DNA of 56,289 nt, taken from assembly GCF_028285565.1 (NCBI RefSeq), contig NZ_JANQOY010000047.1:1-56289 (forward strand), written 5' to 3'. The first letter of the stretch is position 1; every line of letters starts with the position of its first letter. Under the pieces are notes generated by a model. It was not told the origin of the DNA. It saw only the letters and a list, made by a program, of their open reading frames with translations, and searched no databases. A program made the position numbers and the translations under genes. Below are positions 1 to 8,495 of the stretch, in pieces. Source of the DNA: Acaryochloris sp. IP29b_bin.148 (GTDB taxonomy: Bacteria; Cyanobacteriota; Cyanobacteriia; Thermosynechococcales; Thermosynechococcaceae).

Positions 1-95
1 CGCACTGGGCGTTACCCAGCAAGTCTGGTCTTTCGAGAGCCCGGACTTTCCTCAGGCTTGCGATCGCAAGCCCGCAACCACCTACTCCTACTCTT
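1..95 (-). ncRNA. rnpB: RNase P RNA (rnpB), 5' part, cut by the window edge
   Basis: Catalytic RNA of RNase P, which matures tRNA 5' ends. Read on the minus strand, the segment has the conserved core GAGGAAAGTCCGGGCTC, followed by the stretch typical of cyanobacterial rnpB (CUCGAAAGACCAGACUUGC, then GGUAACGCCCAGUGCG). The sequence ahead of the core (AGAGTAGGAGTAGG...GTTGCGG) resembles the 5' P1/P2 region of cyanobacterial homologues. The 5' end is set at about 95 by that resemblance and may be off by some ten bases. The rest of the gene lies left of the window. A perfect 18-nt palindrome at 55-72 forms the P3-like stem and contains a HIP1 octamer. Confidence 0.9.
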
Positions 96-524
96 CCCTT
101 TCTACACAGTCTACACAGATTGATGCGTTTCATCAGCAACCCACTCGCTTCCTCTACCGAATTGAACCGTAACGGGGTGAATCTTAAATTCTTGACAAGC
201 AACTGGCATTCACTTGAGAAAACCTTAAAAATAACGGTGATTTCACAAGACTATGCATAAAGTTGTGATTAGCGGCATACGCCCATATCAGTCAGCCCAA
301 GCTTTCCTTAAACCCATGTTTCTCGCGGCAGCCGCCACTTGATTTCTAGGGAGCAGCTTCTAGCCCACACCACTCATATTGGACTGCTACATGGCATTTT
401 CGAATGTCCGAGCCTAAAATGTGCCTGCTGGTTGTTGTGAGAATAAAGCGTTTGCCCACACAGAGTAAGCCACTCCAAAGCAACCTATCAAAACCGTCTA
501 CTCATCGTGCAGGAGGCCAAGTGC
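96..524. other. Intergenic region between divergent rnpB and the PstS-like gene
   Basis: No coding region is supported here. The divergent arrangement means the promoters of both rnpB (minus) and the downstream plus-strand gene should lie inside. A TTGACA hexamer occurs at 192-197 on the plus strand, but I see no good -10 hexamer at the usual spacing, so I do not call a promoter. Confidence 0.5.
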
Positions 525-2864
525 ATGCAACTCGAACGATCTACTCCAGTGTCCACTGTCGCGATGGTCGTCACTTTAGGCGTTTCCTCATCCTTCCTTT
601 TAGTTGAATCTCAGTTCACTGTAGGTTTGGCCCAACAGTCCCCAGCTACCCAAACCATCAAGATTGACAACTTAACGCGCATGGCTCCTATCAATCAGGC
701 GCTCAAGCAGCAATATGAAACCCAATCCTCTGATACAACCATTGAGATTAAGCCCCAACAGTCTGATTCAGGCCTGCAATCTCTTCAGAACAAACAGGCT
801 GATTTAGCTGCAATTAGCCGTCTTTTGACGGACGACGAAAAATCACAAGGGCTAGTCCAAATCCCTGTCACCCGGGAAAAAATTGCCATTGTTATCGGCA
901 CAGACAATGCCTTTGCGAAAGGATTGACGATTGACCAGGTCGTTAAAATCTTTCGGGGGGAAATTACAGATTGGTCACAACTAGGGGGCAAACCTGGTCC
1001 CATTCGAGTGATTCATCGTCCCATTGCTAACAATCTCCAAGGGACACTGCAAACTTATGACTTGTTTCGGCAGGCGACCTTTGAAGCAGGTGGTAATACC
1101 ACTCAATTGGATGAAGACAGTGTGCCAGCACTCACCGCTGAATTAGGTTCAGACGGGATTAGTTATGCCCTAGCTAGTCAAATCTTGGATGCTAAGGGTG
1201 TCCGTCCGGTTTCTATGTACAATACTCTGCCGGACGATCCAAAGTATCCCTTCTCTCAGCCCTTCACCTATGTTTATCAAGGGCAGCCCAGTCCCTCTAC
1301 TGAATCGTTTCTGAACTATGTGGCCTCAGATCAAGGCCAACAAGCAATTACTGAAGCCAAAACTCAACCGGCTACATTCCGCACGCCAGATGCAAACAGT
1401 TCAGCCAACTCCTCGGCTGGTAATTCAGGTACAACGACTTCGCCGAGTTCGCAGTCTACAGATAATCCTGAGAACGATACATCTGGGCAAACTAGCTCTT
1501 CTAGCAACACCTCTGACACCAATACTTCGGCCCCAGATGCCTCAACGGATACTTCAGGTGACGCGTCCGATACTTCAGGTGACGCGCAAGGCGACAATGG
1601 CTTGGGATGGTTACCAATTGGATTGATGATTTTAGTGGCTGGGGGAATTGCTGGAGGAATTCTCAAGACAATGCTCTCAAAGCGCAAGCCCAAAGCGCCA
1701 CCTAGACCTGCACCCAATTATGCTGAGAAAATTCGGCCCACCAGGATACAGGGGTCCTCAACTCAATTACAAGACCCTCCAGACAGCCCATCTTCCCCTT
1801 CTCTGCCCACAGCAGAACCAGGCAGCTCCCTTTCCCCGGAGAATATCGCGTTGGGAGCAGCGGCTGGCGCTGCCGCTGCCGGGGCAGCAGAAACTGCCTC
1901 TCAATTAGCGTCAGAAGAGGAATCGCAACCACTAGAAAGAGTGGATATCACGTCTCAAGAGCTACAAGCACAAACCCGCATTCAAAGCCCTAGAACTGAA
2001 CTACAGGATACGCCCCCACTGGCACGAGAACCACAAACACCTTTACCAGACGCGGCTGTACCCCAATCTTCTGAAAGTATTGATGATCTTGAAAGTATTG
2101 ATGATCTTGAAAGTATTGATGATCTTGAAAGTGCAACTGCAAGTACCACACAACTCCAAGGCCCAAGCACGACACAGTTACAAGCTCCCAACCCTACGCA
2201 AATCCAAGATCCCAACCCCACACAATTACAGGATCCGAGTGCAACTCAACTCCAAGAGCTAAGTACAACTCAACTTCAAGATCCCAACCCCACACAATTA
2301 CAAGATCCGAGTACAACCCAACTTCAAGATCCAAAACAAACTTGGATTCAAGATCCAAACCCCACACAGTTACAAGATCCGAGTACAACCCAGCTTCAAG
2401 ATCCAAACCCCACACAGTTACAAGATCCGAGTACAACCCAACTTCAAGATCCAAACCCCACACAGTTACAAGATCCAAGTACAACCCAACTTCAAGATCC
2501 AAAACAAACTTGGATTCAAGATCCGAAACAAACTTGGATTCAAGATCCAAACCCCACACAACTCCAAGATCCGAATACAACCCAACTTCAAGATCCAAAG
2601 CAGACTTGGATCCAAGATCCAAAACAAACTTGGATTCAAGATCCGAAACAAACTTGGATTCAAGGGAAGGAGTTTGATCAAGATATAGATCCGAGTACAA
2701 CCCAACTTCAAGATCCAAACCCCACGCAACTCCAAGACTCAAGCCAGACTCAGATTCAAGATCCAAAACAAACTTGGATCCAAGAAGAAGACTTTCCCGA
2801 AGGGATGGATCCAAGCCAAACACAACTTCAAGACCCCAAGCAGACCTGGATTCAAGATGATTAA
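525..2864 (+). CDS. PstS-like substrate-binding domain membrane protein with C-terminal octapeptide repeats
   Basis: Not a recognised named gene. From the chosen start, an N-terminal hydrophobic signal/anchor is followed by a periplasmic phosphate-binding-protein-like domain of about 250 residues (sections such as ITDWSQLGG and SDGISYALAS are typical of PstS-type folds). Then come a Ser/Thr/Asp/Asn-rich linker, one clear membrane segment (LGWLPIGLMILVAGGIAGGI), an Ala-rich stretch, three copies of ESIDDL and 30 in-register octads of consensus xxTQLQDP or KQTWIQDP. Topology therefore suggests an extracytoplasmic binding domain and a cytoplasmic repeat tail. ATG 525 is preferred over the longer GTG start at 507 because AGGAGG at 511-516 sits 8 nt before it. 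No pstCAB genes are near, so a role in phosphate transport is not implied; sensing or scaffolding is possible. The family call for the first domain is fairly sure, the function is not. Confidence 0.85.
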   Translation: MQLERSTPVSTVAMVVTLGVSSSFLLVESQFTVGLAQQSPATQTIKIDNLTRMAPINQALKQQYETQSSDTTIEIKPQQSDSGLQSLQNKQADLAAISRLLTDDEKSQGLVQIPVTREKIAIVIGTDNAFAKGLTIDQVVKIFRGEITDWSQLGGKPGPIRVIHRPIANNLQGTLQTYDLFRQATFEAGGNTTQLDEDSVPALTAELGSDGISYALASQILDAKGVRPVSMYNTLPDDPKYPFSQPFTYVYQGQPSPSTESFLNYVASDQGQQAITEAKTQPATFRTPDANSSANSSAGNSGTTTSPSSQSTDNPENDTSGQTSSSSNTSDTNTSAPDASTDTSGDASDTSGDAQGDNGLGWLPIGLMILVAGGIAGGILKTMLSKRKPKAPPRPAPNYAEKIRPTRIQGSSTQLQDPPDSPSSPSLPTAEPGSSLSPENIALGAAAGAAAAGAAETASQLASEEESQPLERVDITSQELQAQTRIQSPRTELQDTPPLAREPQTPLPDAAVPQSSESIDDLESIDDLESIDDLESATASTTQLQGPSTTQLQAPNPTQIQDPNPTQLQDPSATQLQELSTTQLQDPNPTQLQDPSTTQLQDPKQTWIQDPNPTQLQDPSTTQLQDPNPTQLQDPSTTQLQDPNPTQLQDPSTTQLQDPKQTWIQDPKQTWIQDPNPTQLQDPNTTQLQDPKQTWIQDPKQTWIQDPKQTWIQGKEFDQDIDPSTTQLQDPNPTQLQDSSQTQIQDPKQTWIQEEDFPEGMDPSQTQLQDPKQTWIQDD
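2073..2126 (+). repeat. Three perfect 18-bp tandem repeats (ESIDDL x3)
   Basis: GAAAGTATTGATGATCTT occurs three times head to tail without a mismatch, coding for three copies of ESIDDL in the cytoplasmic tail of the PstS-like protein. Perfect identity suggests recent expansion by slippage. Confidence 0.95.
2142..2861 (+). repeat. 24-bp coding tandem array, 30 octapeptide units
   Basis: 720 bp that divide into exactly 30 units of 24 bp, ending at the stop codon. Three unit types alternate: STTQLQDP, NPTQLQDP and KQTWIQDP, with degenerate early units (for example STTQLQGP, SATQLQEL). Two units have a different, acidic sequence (EFDQDIDP and DFPEGMDP) yet keep the 8-residue register. Thr is the third residue in every unit except those two. 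Confidence 0.93.
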
Positions 2865-3337
2865 GGCGGGCATATCCCGAGGTTGGGGGAGTTGACTCTG
2901 CCCCTCCAAAGCCCTCACTCTCAACGGCTGAATACGCCCGATTAAGGCTTATGATTCAGAAATCGTTAATTTTTGCTTAGAAATAACCTGTTTAACAGAA
3001 CGTCACTCTCTAGGAGGCCAGATAGGTTTTATCCCTCGCTGTTCTACCAGGAACTTTGTTCTTTGCTCCTTCGACAGAGAGGGAGTAGAACTCTTTTGAA
3101 GACTATCCTTTAACAACTGGTTCTGATACTCTATGCAGAGTTAGAAATCGGTCCATATCAGCAAATGTTCTGTTTTATAACTAGGAACGAGAAACTCTCT
3201 TTAAAATCCATCTGTTTGAGTTAATCTTGTAAAACTCAAGCTCTAAATGCAGGACTCAATAACACTCTATGCTTAGGTTTGGGCACAATACTCAAAAGAG
3301 CATTCATCGTCATCGATAGGGCGCTGGAGACAACCCC
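2865..3337. other. Intergenic region, nothing recognised
   Basis: 473 bases between two plus-strand genes. No ORF with coding character, RNA gene or convincing terminator hairpin was seen. It presumably holds the promoter of the DUF3747 gene. GGAGA about ten bases before the next ATG is the only ribosome-binding-like element. Confidence 0.4.
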
Positions 3338-4954
3338 ATGCATTACTTATCTCTTCATAAGTTGACAGCCTATGCCGCTGCTGCCATTCCTTTTGCCACT
3401 ACATTGCCAGCCATAGCGGTAGGAGTACCTGAGAAAACGAACACCAATATTTCAGAAAGCAAAAGCATCCCTGCTAACACCTTTGCTGCAACTTTTGGCC
3501 AAAAACCTGTTTCCCAAAGTAAATTTGTGGCTGTGGCTGTTCCTCGTGATGGCGGATATTACAACCTGCTCGTACTAGAGCAAATTTCTAGTAGTAAACA
3601 ATGCTGGAAAGAGCATGGGTCTAGCCCCACAGAAATAGAACCTTTACTGCTTAAATTCGACTTTACGGGAATTTGTGGACGCAGTACGGATAGCAATGGT
3701 TATTCGATTCGCCAGGCAGATAAAGACTTAGGGTTAGATTACCAGTTGACCTTGCGAAAGCAGGGGAATGAGCTAGTTTTATTTGGATCGCCTAACTCTC
3801 GGCGTGTTGGACCACCCATGGAAATTGGACGTTCGCAGGGGCTTGGTTCTGGCTTACTCAAAATTCACTTGAATTCTGGATGGCGGTTTGCCAAACGCAC
3901 TTATAACGGCAAGACCTTGGGCCACATTTACTTCAGTACTAACCAAACTGATTTACCTGCTGTTGCAGGACGTCCTTTGTCGCCTCCTCGCCCTTTAGAT
4001 GAAAGGCGTTCCACCCTTAGGACAGCCAAGGCAATTGATATACCAGTGCCGTCTCCAGGCGCCTCTCGTTCTGAATTTACCTATCGAGTCGTGGTGCAGC
4101 CACGTGACGCGGAAGAACAAGATCAGATCAAAGCGTTGGTACCAGATGCATTTCGTTCGTCTTATCAAGGACGCGCAGTGATGCAGGTGGGGCTATTCAA
4201 CAGTCGCGCAAAAATGGATGGCGTCATCAAGCGACTGAAGCAAAATGATCTTAGACCAGAGGTGATTGAGGATAATCGCACTCAACTTTCCTCCGTTCCG
4301 CCCTCTGCGGTTGCCAGTCGGTCTGTTAATATTCCCGTTCCTTCACCCGATAGTGGGCGTCAGTTCCAAGCGGCTGCGCGCCGCTCCGAGAAGCTGTACC
4401 GAGTGGTGGTGCAACCGCGAAATTCTAAACAAAAATCTAAAATCAAGTCTCTTGTCCCTGATTCTTTTCGCTCCACCTATCAAGGCAGAGCAGTAATGCA
4501 GGTGGGATTATTTGACAATCGCTCTAAGGTGGAGCGCATGGTCAAGCTGATGAAGCGCAATGGCATGAAACCTGAAGTCATCGAAGATAGTCGTCGCCGT
4601 TTGAGTTTACGGACCATCCCGGCCAGCGTTGGCGTTTTACCGGTACCTGGATCTAGAATCCCAATGGGGCGCGCTGATGCGGGTTCCGATATCTATAATC
4701 TGAGAGCGGGGCTACCTCCAGCGCCTCCCCCCTCATCGGTTGCTTTGGGGTCTCGATATCGGGTGGTGGTGTCTACTTTTAATTCGCGTCAGCGGGCTAA
4801 GATCAAAGGCCTGGTTCCAGGTGCCTTTCGGTCCTCTTATCGTGGGCGATCCGTGATCCAAGTTGGTTCTTTTGCCTCTATGCGGGAAGCTCAAGATAGA
4901 ATGCAACTGATCCGAAAACATGGGATGAACCCGATTTTGGACAAGACTCAATAA
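3338..4954 (+). CDS. Secreted DUF3747 protein with three SPOR-like repeats
   Basis: 538 residues. Residues 1-28 form a signal peptide (hydrophobic AYAAAAIPFATTLPAIA). Residues about 48-202 match DUF3747, a cyanobacterial domain of unknown function (FAATFGQ at the start, CWKEHG and GICGR cysteine segments, GWRFAKRTYNGKTLGHIYF near its end). Three repeats follow at about 248-312, 353-418 and 472-536, each beginning YRVVV and containing LVP..FRS.Y.GR..(M/I)QVG.F and a C-terminal R..G/D(M/L).P segment. This layout resembles SPOR domains, which bind denuded peptidoglycan glycan strands. Linkers carry the motif IPVPSP. Likely an envelope protein binding the cell wall. DUF3747 is a confident call; SPOR is inferred from pattern. 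The next gene starts 21 bases on, so they may be co-transcribed. Confidence 0.85.
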   Translation: MHYLSLHKLTAYAAAAIPFATTLPAIAVGVPEKTNTNISESKSIPANTFAATFGQKPVSQSKFVAVAVPRDGGYYNLLVLEQISSSKQCWKEHGSSPTEIEPLLLKFDFTGICGRSTDSNGYSIRQADKDLGLDYQLTLRKQGNELVLFGSPNSRRVGPPMEIGRSQGLGSGLLKIHLNSGWRFAKRTYNGKTLGHIYFSTNQTDLPAVAGRPLSPPRPLDERRSTLRTAKAIDIPVPSPGASRSEFTYRVVVQPRDAEEQDQIKALVPDAFRSSYQGRAVMQVGLFNSRAKMDGVIKRLKQNDLRPEVIEDNRTQLSSVPPSAVASRSVNIPVPSPDSGRQFQAAARRSEKLYRVVVQPRNSKQKSKIKSLVPDSFRSTYQGRAVMQVGLFDNRSKVERMVKLMKRNGMKPEVIEDSRRRLSLRTIPASVGVLPVPGSRIPMGRADAGSDIYNLRAGLPPAPPPSSVALGSRYRVVVSTFNSRQRAKIKGLVPGAFRSSYRGRSVIQVGSFASMREAQDRMQLIRKHGMNPILDKTQ

Positions 4955-4975
4955 TCTATCAGACGCTAAAGGAGT

Positions 4976-6529
4976 ATGCGGTTGCCTAGACTCAAGAAAA
5001 TCGTCCTATTGCTGTTGGTCTTCTGCACCAGCCTAGCCTTCATTAGTGCACCCGTTGGGGCAGAGACGCCAAAGTCTGCTGCTACTGAGGAAAGCCAGTC
5101 TATTCAACCCTATTTAGATCGCGTCAAAGAAAAAGTGACGACGTTTCAGTTGAAGAATGGGCTGAAATTTATTGTTCTGGAGCGACACCAAGCCCCCGTT
5201 ATTGCCTTTCATACCTATGCGGATGTCGGTGGGGCCAATGAACCCGTAGGACAAACGGGCGTGGCCCATTATCTAGAGCATTTGGCTTTTAAAGGAACCC
5301 AACGCATTGGCACAACAGACTACAAGGCCGAACAACCTCTCTTGGAACAACAAGATCAGCTATTTGATCAGATTCAAGCGGCAAAAGCTAAAAAAGATGA
5401 GCAGACAGTTCAAGCCTTAACGAAAGAGCTGGCGGAAGTTACCCAAAAAGCGGATGCTTTGGTTACCCAAAATGAAATGGGGCAAATCATTGGTCAAGAA
5501 GGGGGCGTGGGGTTGAATGCGACTACCTCCTCTGATGCAACGCGATACTTCTATAGTCTGCCTGCTAATAAGCTGGAACTGTGGATGTCTTTAGAGTCGG
5601 AGCGCTTCTTGGAGCCTGTTTTTCGGGAGTACTATAAGGAGAAAGACGTCATTCTAGAAGAGCGGCGCTTGCGAACCGATAATTCTCCCATTGGCAAAAT
5701 GGTCGAGGTCTTTTTGGGAGAAGCCTTTGATGTGCATCCCTATCTGCAACCGGTGATTGGCTATGAGAAGGATCTCCGAAATTTAACCCGTCAGAATGTT
5801 CAAGATTTCTTCGATACTTACTATGGACCTGGTAATTTAACCATTGCGATTGTGGGCGATGTTAACCCCAAAGAGGTGAAGCAGTTAGCAGAGACCTACT
5901 TTGGTCGCTTTAAGTCGCGATCGCAACCCCCTACCGTCACCCAAGTGGAGCCCCCACAACAAAAAACGAAATCGGTGACCTTAGAACTCAAATCCCAGCC
6001 CTGGTATTTAGAAGGCTATCATCGACCTGCCATCAGCGATCCAGACCATGTGATCTATGATTTGATTGCCAGCTTACTTAGTGACGGTCGCACCTCTCGA
6101 CTCTATAAATCCTTGGTAGAGTCCCAAAAGATTGCCTTGAGTGCAGAGGGATTCAGCGGCTTTCCAGGCGATAAGTATCCGAACCTCATGCTGTTCTATT
6201 CCTTAACAGCTCCGGGGCATACGGTGGATGAAGTGGCCACGGCTCTCAAGACGGAGCTAGATCAGCTCAAAACCGAATTGGTGGATATTCAAGATTTAGA
6301 TCGTTTGAAAACCCAGGCTCGGGCTGGCCTGTTGCGATCGCTCGATTCTAACAGCGGCATGGCCAGACTCTTAACGGAGTACGACGTCAAAACGGGAGAT
6401 TGGCGGAATTTATTTAGTGAACTAGAAAAGATTGAAGCCGTTACCCCGGAGGATGTTCAACGGGTAGCCCAAGCGACCTTTACCCCCGAAAATCGCACCG
6501 TTGGTTATATCTTATCCAAGGGGAAGTAA
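4976..6529 (+). CDS. M16 family zinc peptidase, secreted
   Basis: 517 residues. A signal peptide covers residues 1-29 (LLLLVFCTSLAFISAPVGAE). The inverted zinc motif of M16 peptidases, HxxEH, is present as H98-Y-L-E101-H102 in a typical context (GVAHYLEHLAFKGT), so this is the catalytically competent type of subunit. Between that motif and the next conserved core (NATTSSDATRYFYSLP) lies an extra charged, probably coiled segment of about 50 residues. The second M16 half begins near 310. Family members degrade peptides or process precursors in the periplasm; the substrate here cannot be told. It faces the TPR gene tail to tail with 24 bases between them. Confidence 0.9.
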   Translation: MRLPRLKKIVLLLLVFCTSLAFISAPVGAETPKSAATEESQSIQPYLDRVKEKVTTFQLKNGLKFIVLERHQAPVIAFHTYADVGGANEPVGQTGVAHYLEHLAFKGTQRIGTTDYKAEQPLLEQQDQLFDQIQAAKAKKDEQTVQALTKELAEVTQKADALVTQNEMGQIIGQEGGVGLNATTSSDATRYFYSLPANKLELWMSLESERFLEPVFREYYKEKDVILEERRLRTDNSPIGKMVEVFLGEAFDVHPYLQPVIGYEKDLRNLTRQNVQDFFDTYYGPGNLTIAIVGDVNPKEVKQLAETYFGRFKSRSQPPTVTQVEPPQQKTKSVTLELKSQPWYLEGYHRPAISDPDHVIYDLIASLLSDGRTSRLYKSLVESQKIALSAEGFSGFPGDKYPNLMLFYSLTAPGHTVDEVATALKTELDQLKTELVDIQDLDRLKTQARAGLLRSLDSNSGMARLLTEYDVKTGDWRNLFSELEKIEAVTPEDVQRVAQATFTPENRTVGYILSKGK

Positions 6530-6553
6530 AGACGAAATCGTAGCTTTGCCAGA

Positions 6554-6961
6554 TTAGTGCAACATTTGCCAGAGTTTTTGGGCTTGGACAAAGCCAGGGG
6601 TGATGGCCAGCGCTGCGTTGACTGCTTGCAAGGCTGCGTTAGTCTCCCCCTGTCGCTTTAAAATAATCGCCAAATTATAGTGGGCTAAGGTGTGGATGCT
6701 AGCGGGCACTTCTGAACGGTCTGGTAAAGACAGAACTTGTTTGAAAACGATACTCGCTTCCGTTAACTGGTCGGATTCAATCAACGCCAATCCCATATTG
6801 GTATAGGGTGGGTCGTAGGTGGGATCAAGCTGAATGGCCTGTTGGTAGGTTTTGATCGCTGCCTCGAATTCCAATTTTAGGTGTAAATTCAACCCTAAAT
6901 GGAAATAGGCTTCGGCGGACTGAGGTGAGTCTTGCACAATCTGACTAAGCACCAATACCAA
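6554..6961 (-). CDS. Small TPR-repeat protein
   Basis: 135 residues made almost wholly of tetratricopeptide repeats (AEAYFHLGLNLHLKLEFEAAIKTY, then PPYTNMGLALIESDQLTEA and AHYNLAIILKRQGETNAALQA), a protein-interaction scaffold. The frame opens with TTG at 6961 and has in-frame alternatives TTG 6955 and GTG 6952. All overlap the stop of the M50 gene, so translation is probably coupled to it. Last gene of the VWA-M50-TPR operon. Start uncertain by three codons; no enzyme function expected. Confidence 0.8.
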   Translation of the reverse strand: MVLVLSQIVQDSPQSAEAYFHLGLNLHLKLEFEAAIKTYQQAIQLDPTYDPPYTNMGLALIESDQLTEASIVFKQVLSLPDRSEVPASIHTLAHYNLAIILKRQGETNAALQAVNAALAITPGFVQAQKLWQMLH

Positions 6962-8477
6962 TACGGCTGGCCAAACTAGGGGATAAGGGCATCAAAATCG
7001 CCACCATAATAAACAAGGCGGCTAACCCTAAGGCGGCTCTGGTATCATCCGGTTCCGTTAGCTCATTCAAGCTGGGACGTTCTAAATCTCGCTGCAGCAG
7101 CAAGATAATGATGGCCCAATACAGTGCGATCGGGTTGGCTAAAGCAATAATTGCCAACACCACTAAGGTAATCCAGGTTGACACTCGGGCAATCTTGCGT
7201 CCATAGATAGATTGAATAATCCGTCCGCCATCTAGGCATCCCGCTGGCATTAAGTTAAGTGCGGTAATAACCAGGCCCATCCAGCCCACACCGACCAAGG
7301 GATGCACCAAAACAGTCGCCCCTTGCAACGTATTACCTAAAAAGAGACGGGCTAGCACCCCCACCAAGATCGACCCCTGGAGAAAAGAGATATCGAGCGA
7401 TAGCACAGGATTTGCCGGGGACAACAGAAACCCTAGAATCAGTAATACCAGGGCAAATAGCCCGCCAACGGCAGGGCCAGCAAAGGCAATATCAAATAGG
7501 CTTTGGCGGTTGGGGAGCAGGGATTCAAAGCGATTAAAAACTCCAAAAGAGCCAATCTGCAAGGCCGGGAAGGGGAAGGGCCAGCTTAACTTTACCTGAT
7601 AGCGCTGGGCCGTAAGGTGATGGCCAACTTCATGGGCCACTAAAACGCCCACTAAGCCTAAGCCGATAGGCAGCGCTTCCGATAAGCGCTCAGGCTGCTC
7701 AATTAAGTTGAAGGAGAGTAGAAAGGCCCCCGCAATCAGACAAGACCCAACCGTGGCCACACTGAGAATGGCAGCAAAGAGTTGTTGAGTCCACCCACCT
7801 ACTTTCGGATCATTGCGTCTCGGCAATACAATCACCACAGGTTTCTCATCCGTGTTCTCGACCAGAAACAGTCGGTATTGTTCAGGGATTTTTGACTCTA
7901 ACCGTTGGCTTAACTGGTGATGAACGGTGGCCGCATCTCCTTTCAGATAGCCCTGAATAATCACGCCATCCTGATACTTCAGGACTTGATTCGGATTGCA
8001 AGCAAAGGTCTCCGGACTAAAAATGCTTTGGACAAGCTGAAGATCCTGATCAGAAATGGGCGTAATGCCCTTTTGAGAAATATCAGGCGATGCAGAAGGC
8101 TGGCCGTTGGGTTCGGATGGTTCCACCGTATTGGAGGATGGATCGCCTTGGGAGACCTCGAGTGGGGAAACAGAGGGAGGAGAAGGGCGTGTTTCTTGAC
8201 CTGCCAGATCTTGACTCGCTAGATAACGGAGCCGTCTGCCCAAGGCAATATAGACACCGATAGACACCACAACAATCACCAGAATGCTGGCCACATTCAA
8301 CGTGATGCCAAAATTAAGCAGTCCAAACATCAGGAGCCATGGCCCCATCAGGGCAATGGACTGTAGCCAGGACAATAGGCCCAGTTTTCCCATCGATCGG
8401 GCGCGCTTAAAGCCCAATCCTAGAATCACAAAAGCGGCCAAAAACAGTAAGGCAGTTGTGGCGTCGTAGTTGGACAT
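6945..8477 (-). CDS. M50 site-2-type intramembrane metalloprotease (EGY-like)
   Basis: 510 residues, polytopic. Two N-terminal membrane helices (8-25, 40-80) precede a polar domain of about 130 residues rich in Pro/Ser and then acidic-hydrophobic. The protease core follows with the zinc motif H282-E-V-G-H286 in a membrane helix and the third-ligand motif LNLMPAGCLDGG (LDGG at 415-418). Length and arrangement resemble the EGY1 branch found in cyanobacteria and plastids. Site-2 proteases cut membrane-bound substrates such as anti-sigma factors within the bilayer; the substrate here is unknown. It begins 18 bases after the VWA gene and overlaps the TPR gene by 17. Confidence 0.92.
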   Translation of the reverse strand: MSNYDATTALLFLAAFVILGLGFKRARSMGKLGLLSWLQSIALMGPWLLMFGLLNFGITLNVASILVIVVVSIGVYIALGRRLRYLASQDLAGQETRPSPPSVSPLEVSQGDPSSNTVEPSEPNGQPSASPDISQKGITPISDQDLQLVQSIFSPETFACNPNQVLKYQDGVIIQGYLKGDAATVHHQLSQRLESKIPEQYRLFLVENTDEKPVVIVLPRRNDPKVGGWTQQLFAAILSVATVGSCLIAGAFLLSFNLIEQPERLSEALPIGLGLVGVLVAHEVGHHLTAQRYQVKLSWPFPFPALQIGSFGVFNRFESLLPNRQSLFDIAFAGPAVGGLFALVLLILGFLLSPANPVLSLDISFLQGSILVGVLARLFLGNTLQGATVLVHPLVGVGWMGLVITALNLMPAGCLDGGRIIQSIYGRKIARVSTWITLVVLAIIALANPIALYWAIIILLLQRDLERPSLNELTEPDDTRAALGLAALFIMVAILMPLSPSLASRIGIGA

Positions 8478-8495
8478 AGCTGGTAGTAAAGATTA

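Noticed and set aside
192-220. Possible sigma-70 promoter from TTGACA at 192-197
   Set aside because: No acceptable -10 hexamer 16-18 bases downstream.
2194-2823. 209-codon minus-strand frame across the octapeptide repeat
   Set aside because: It is the mirror of the 24-bp repeat; its protein is purely repetitive (DLESKFV types) and starts have no support.
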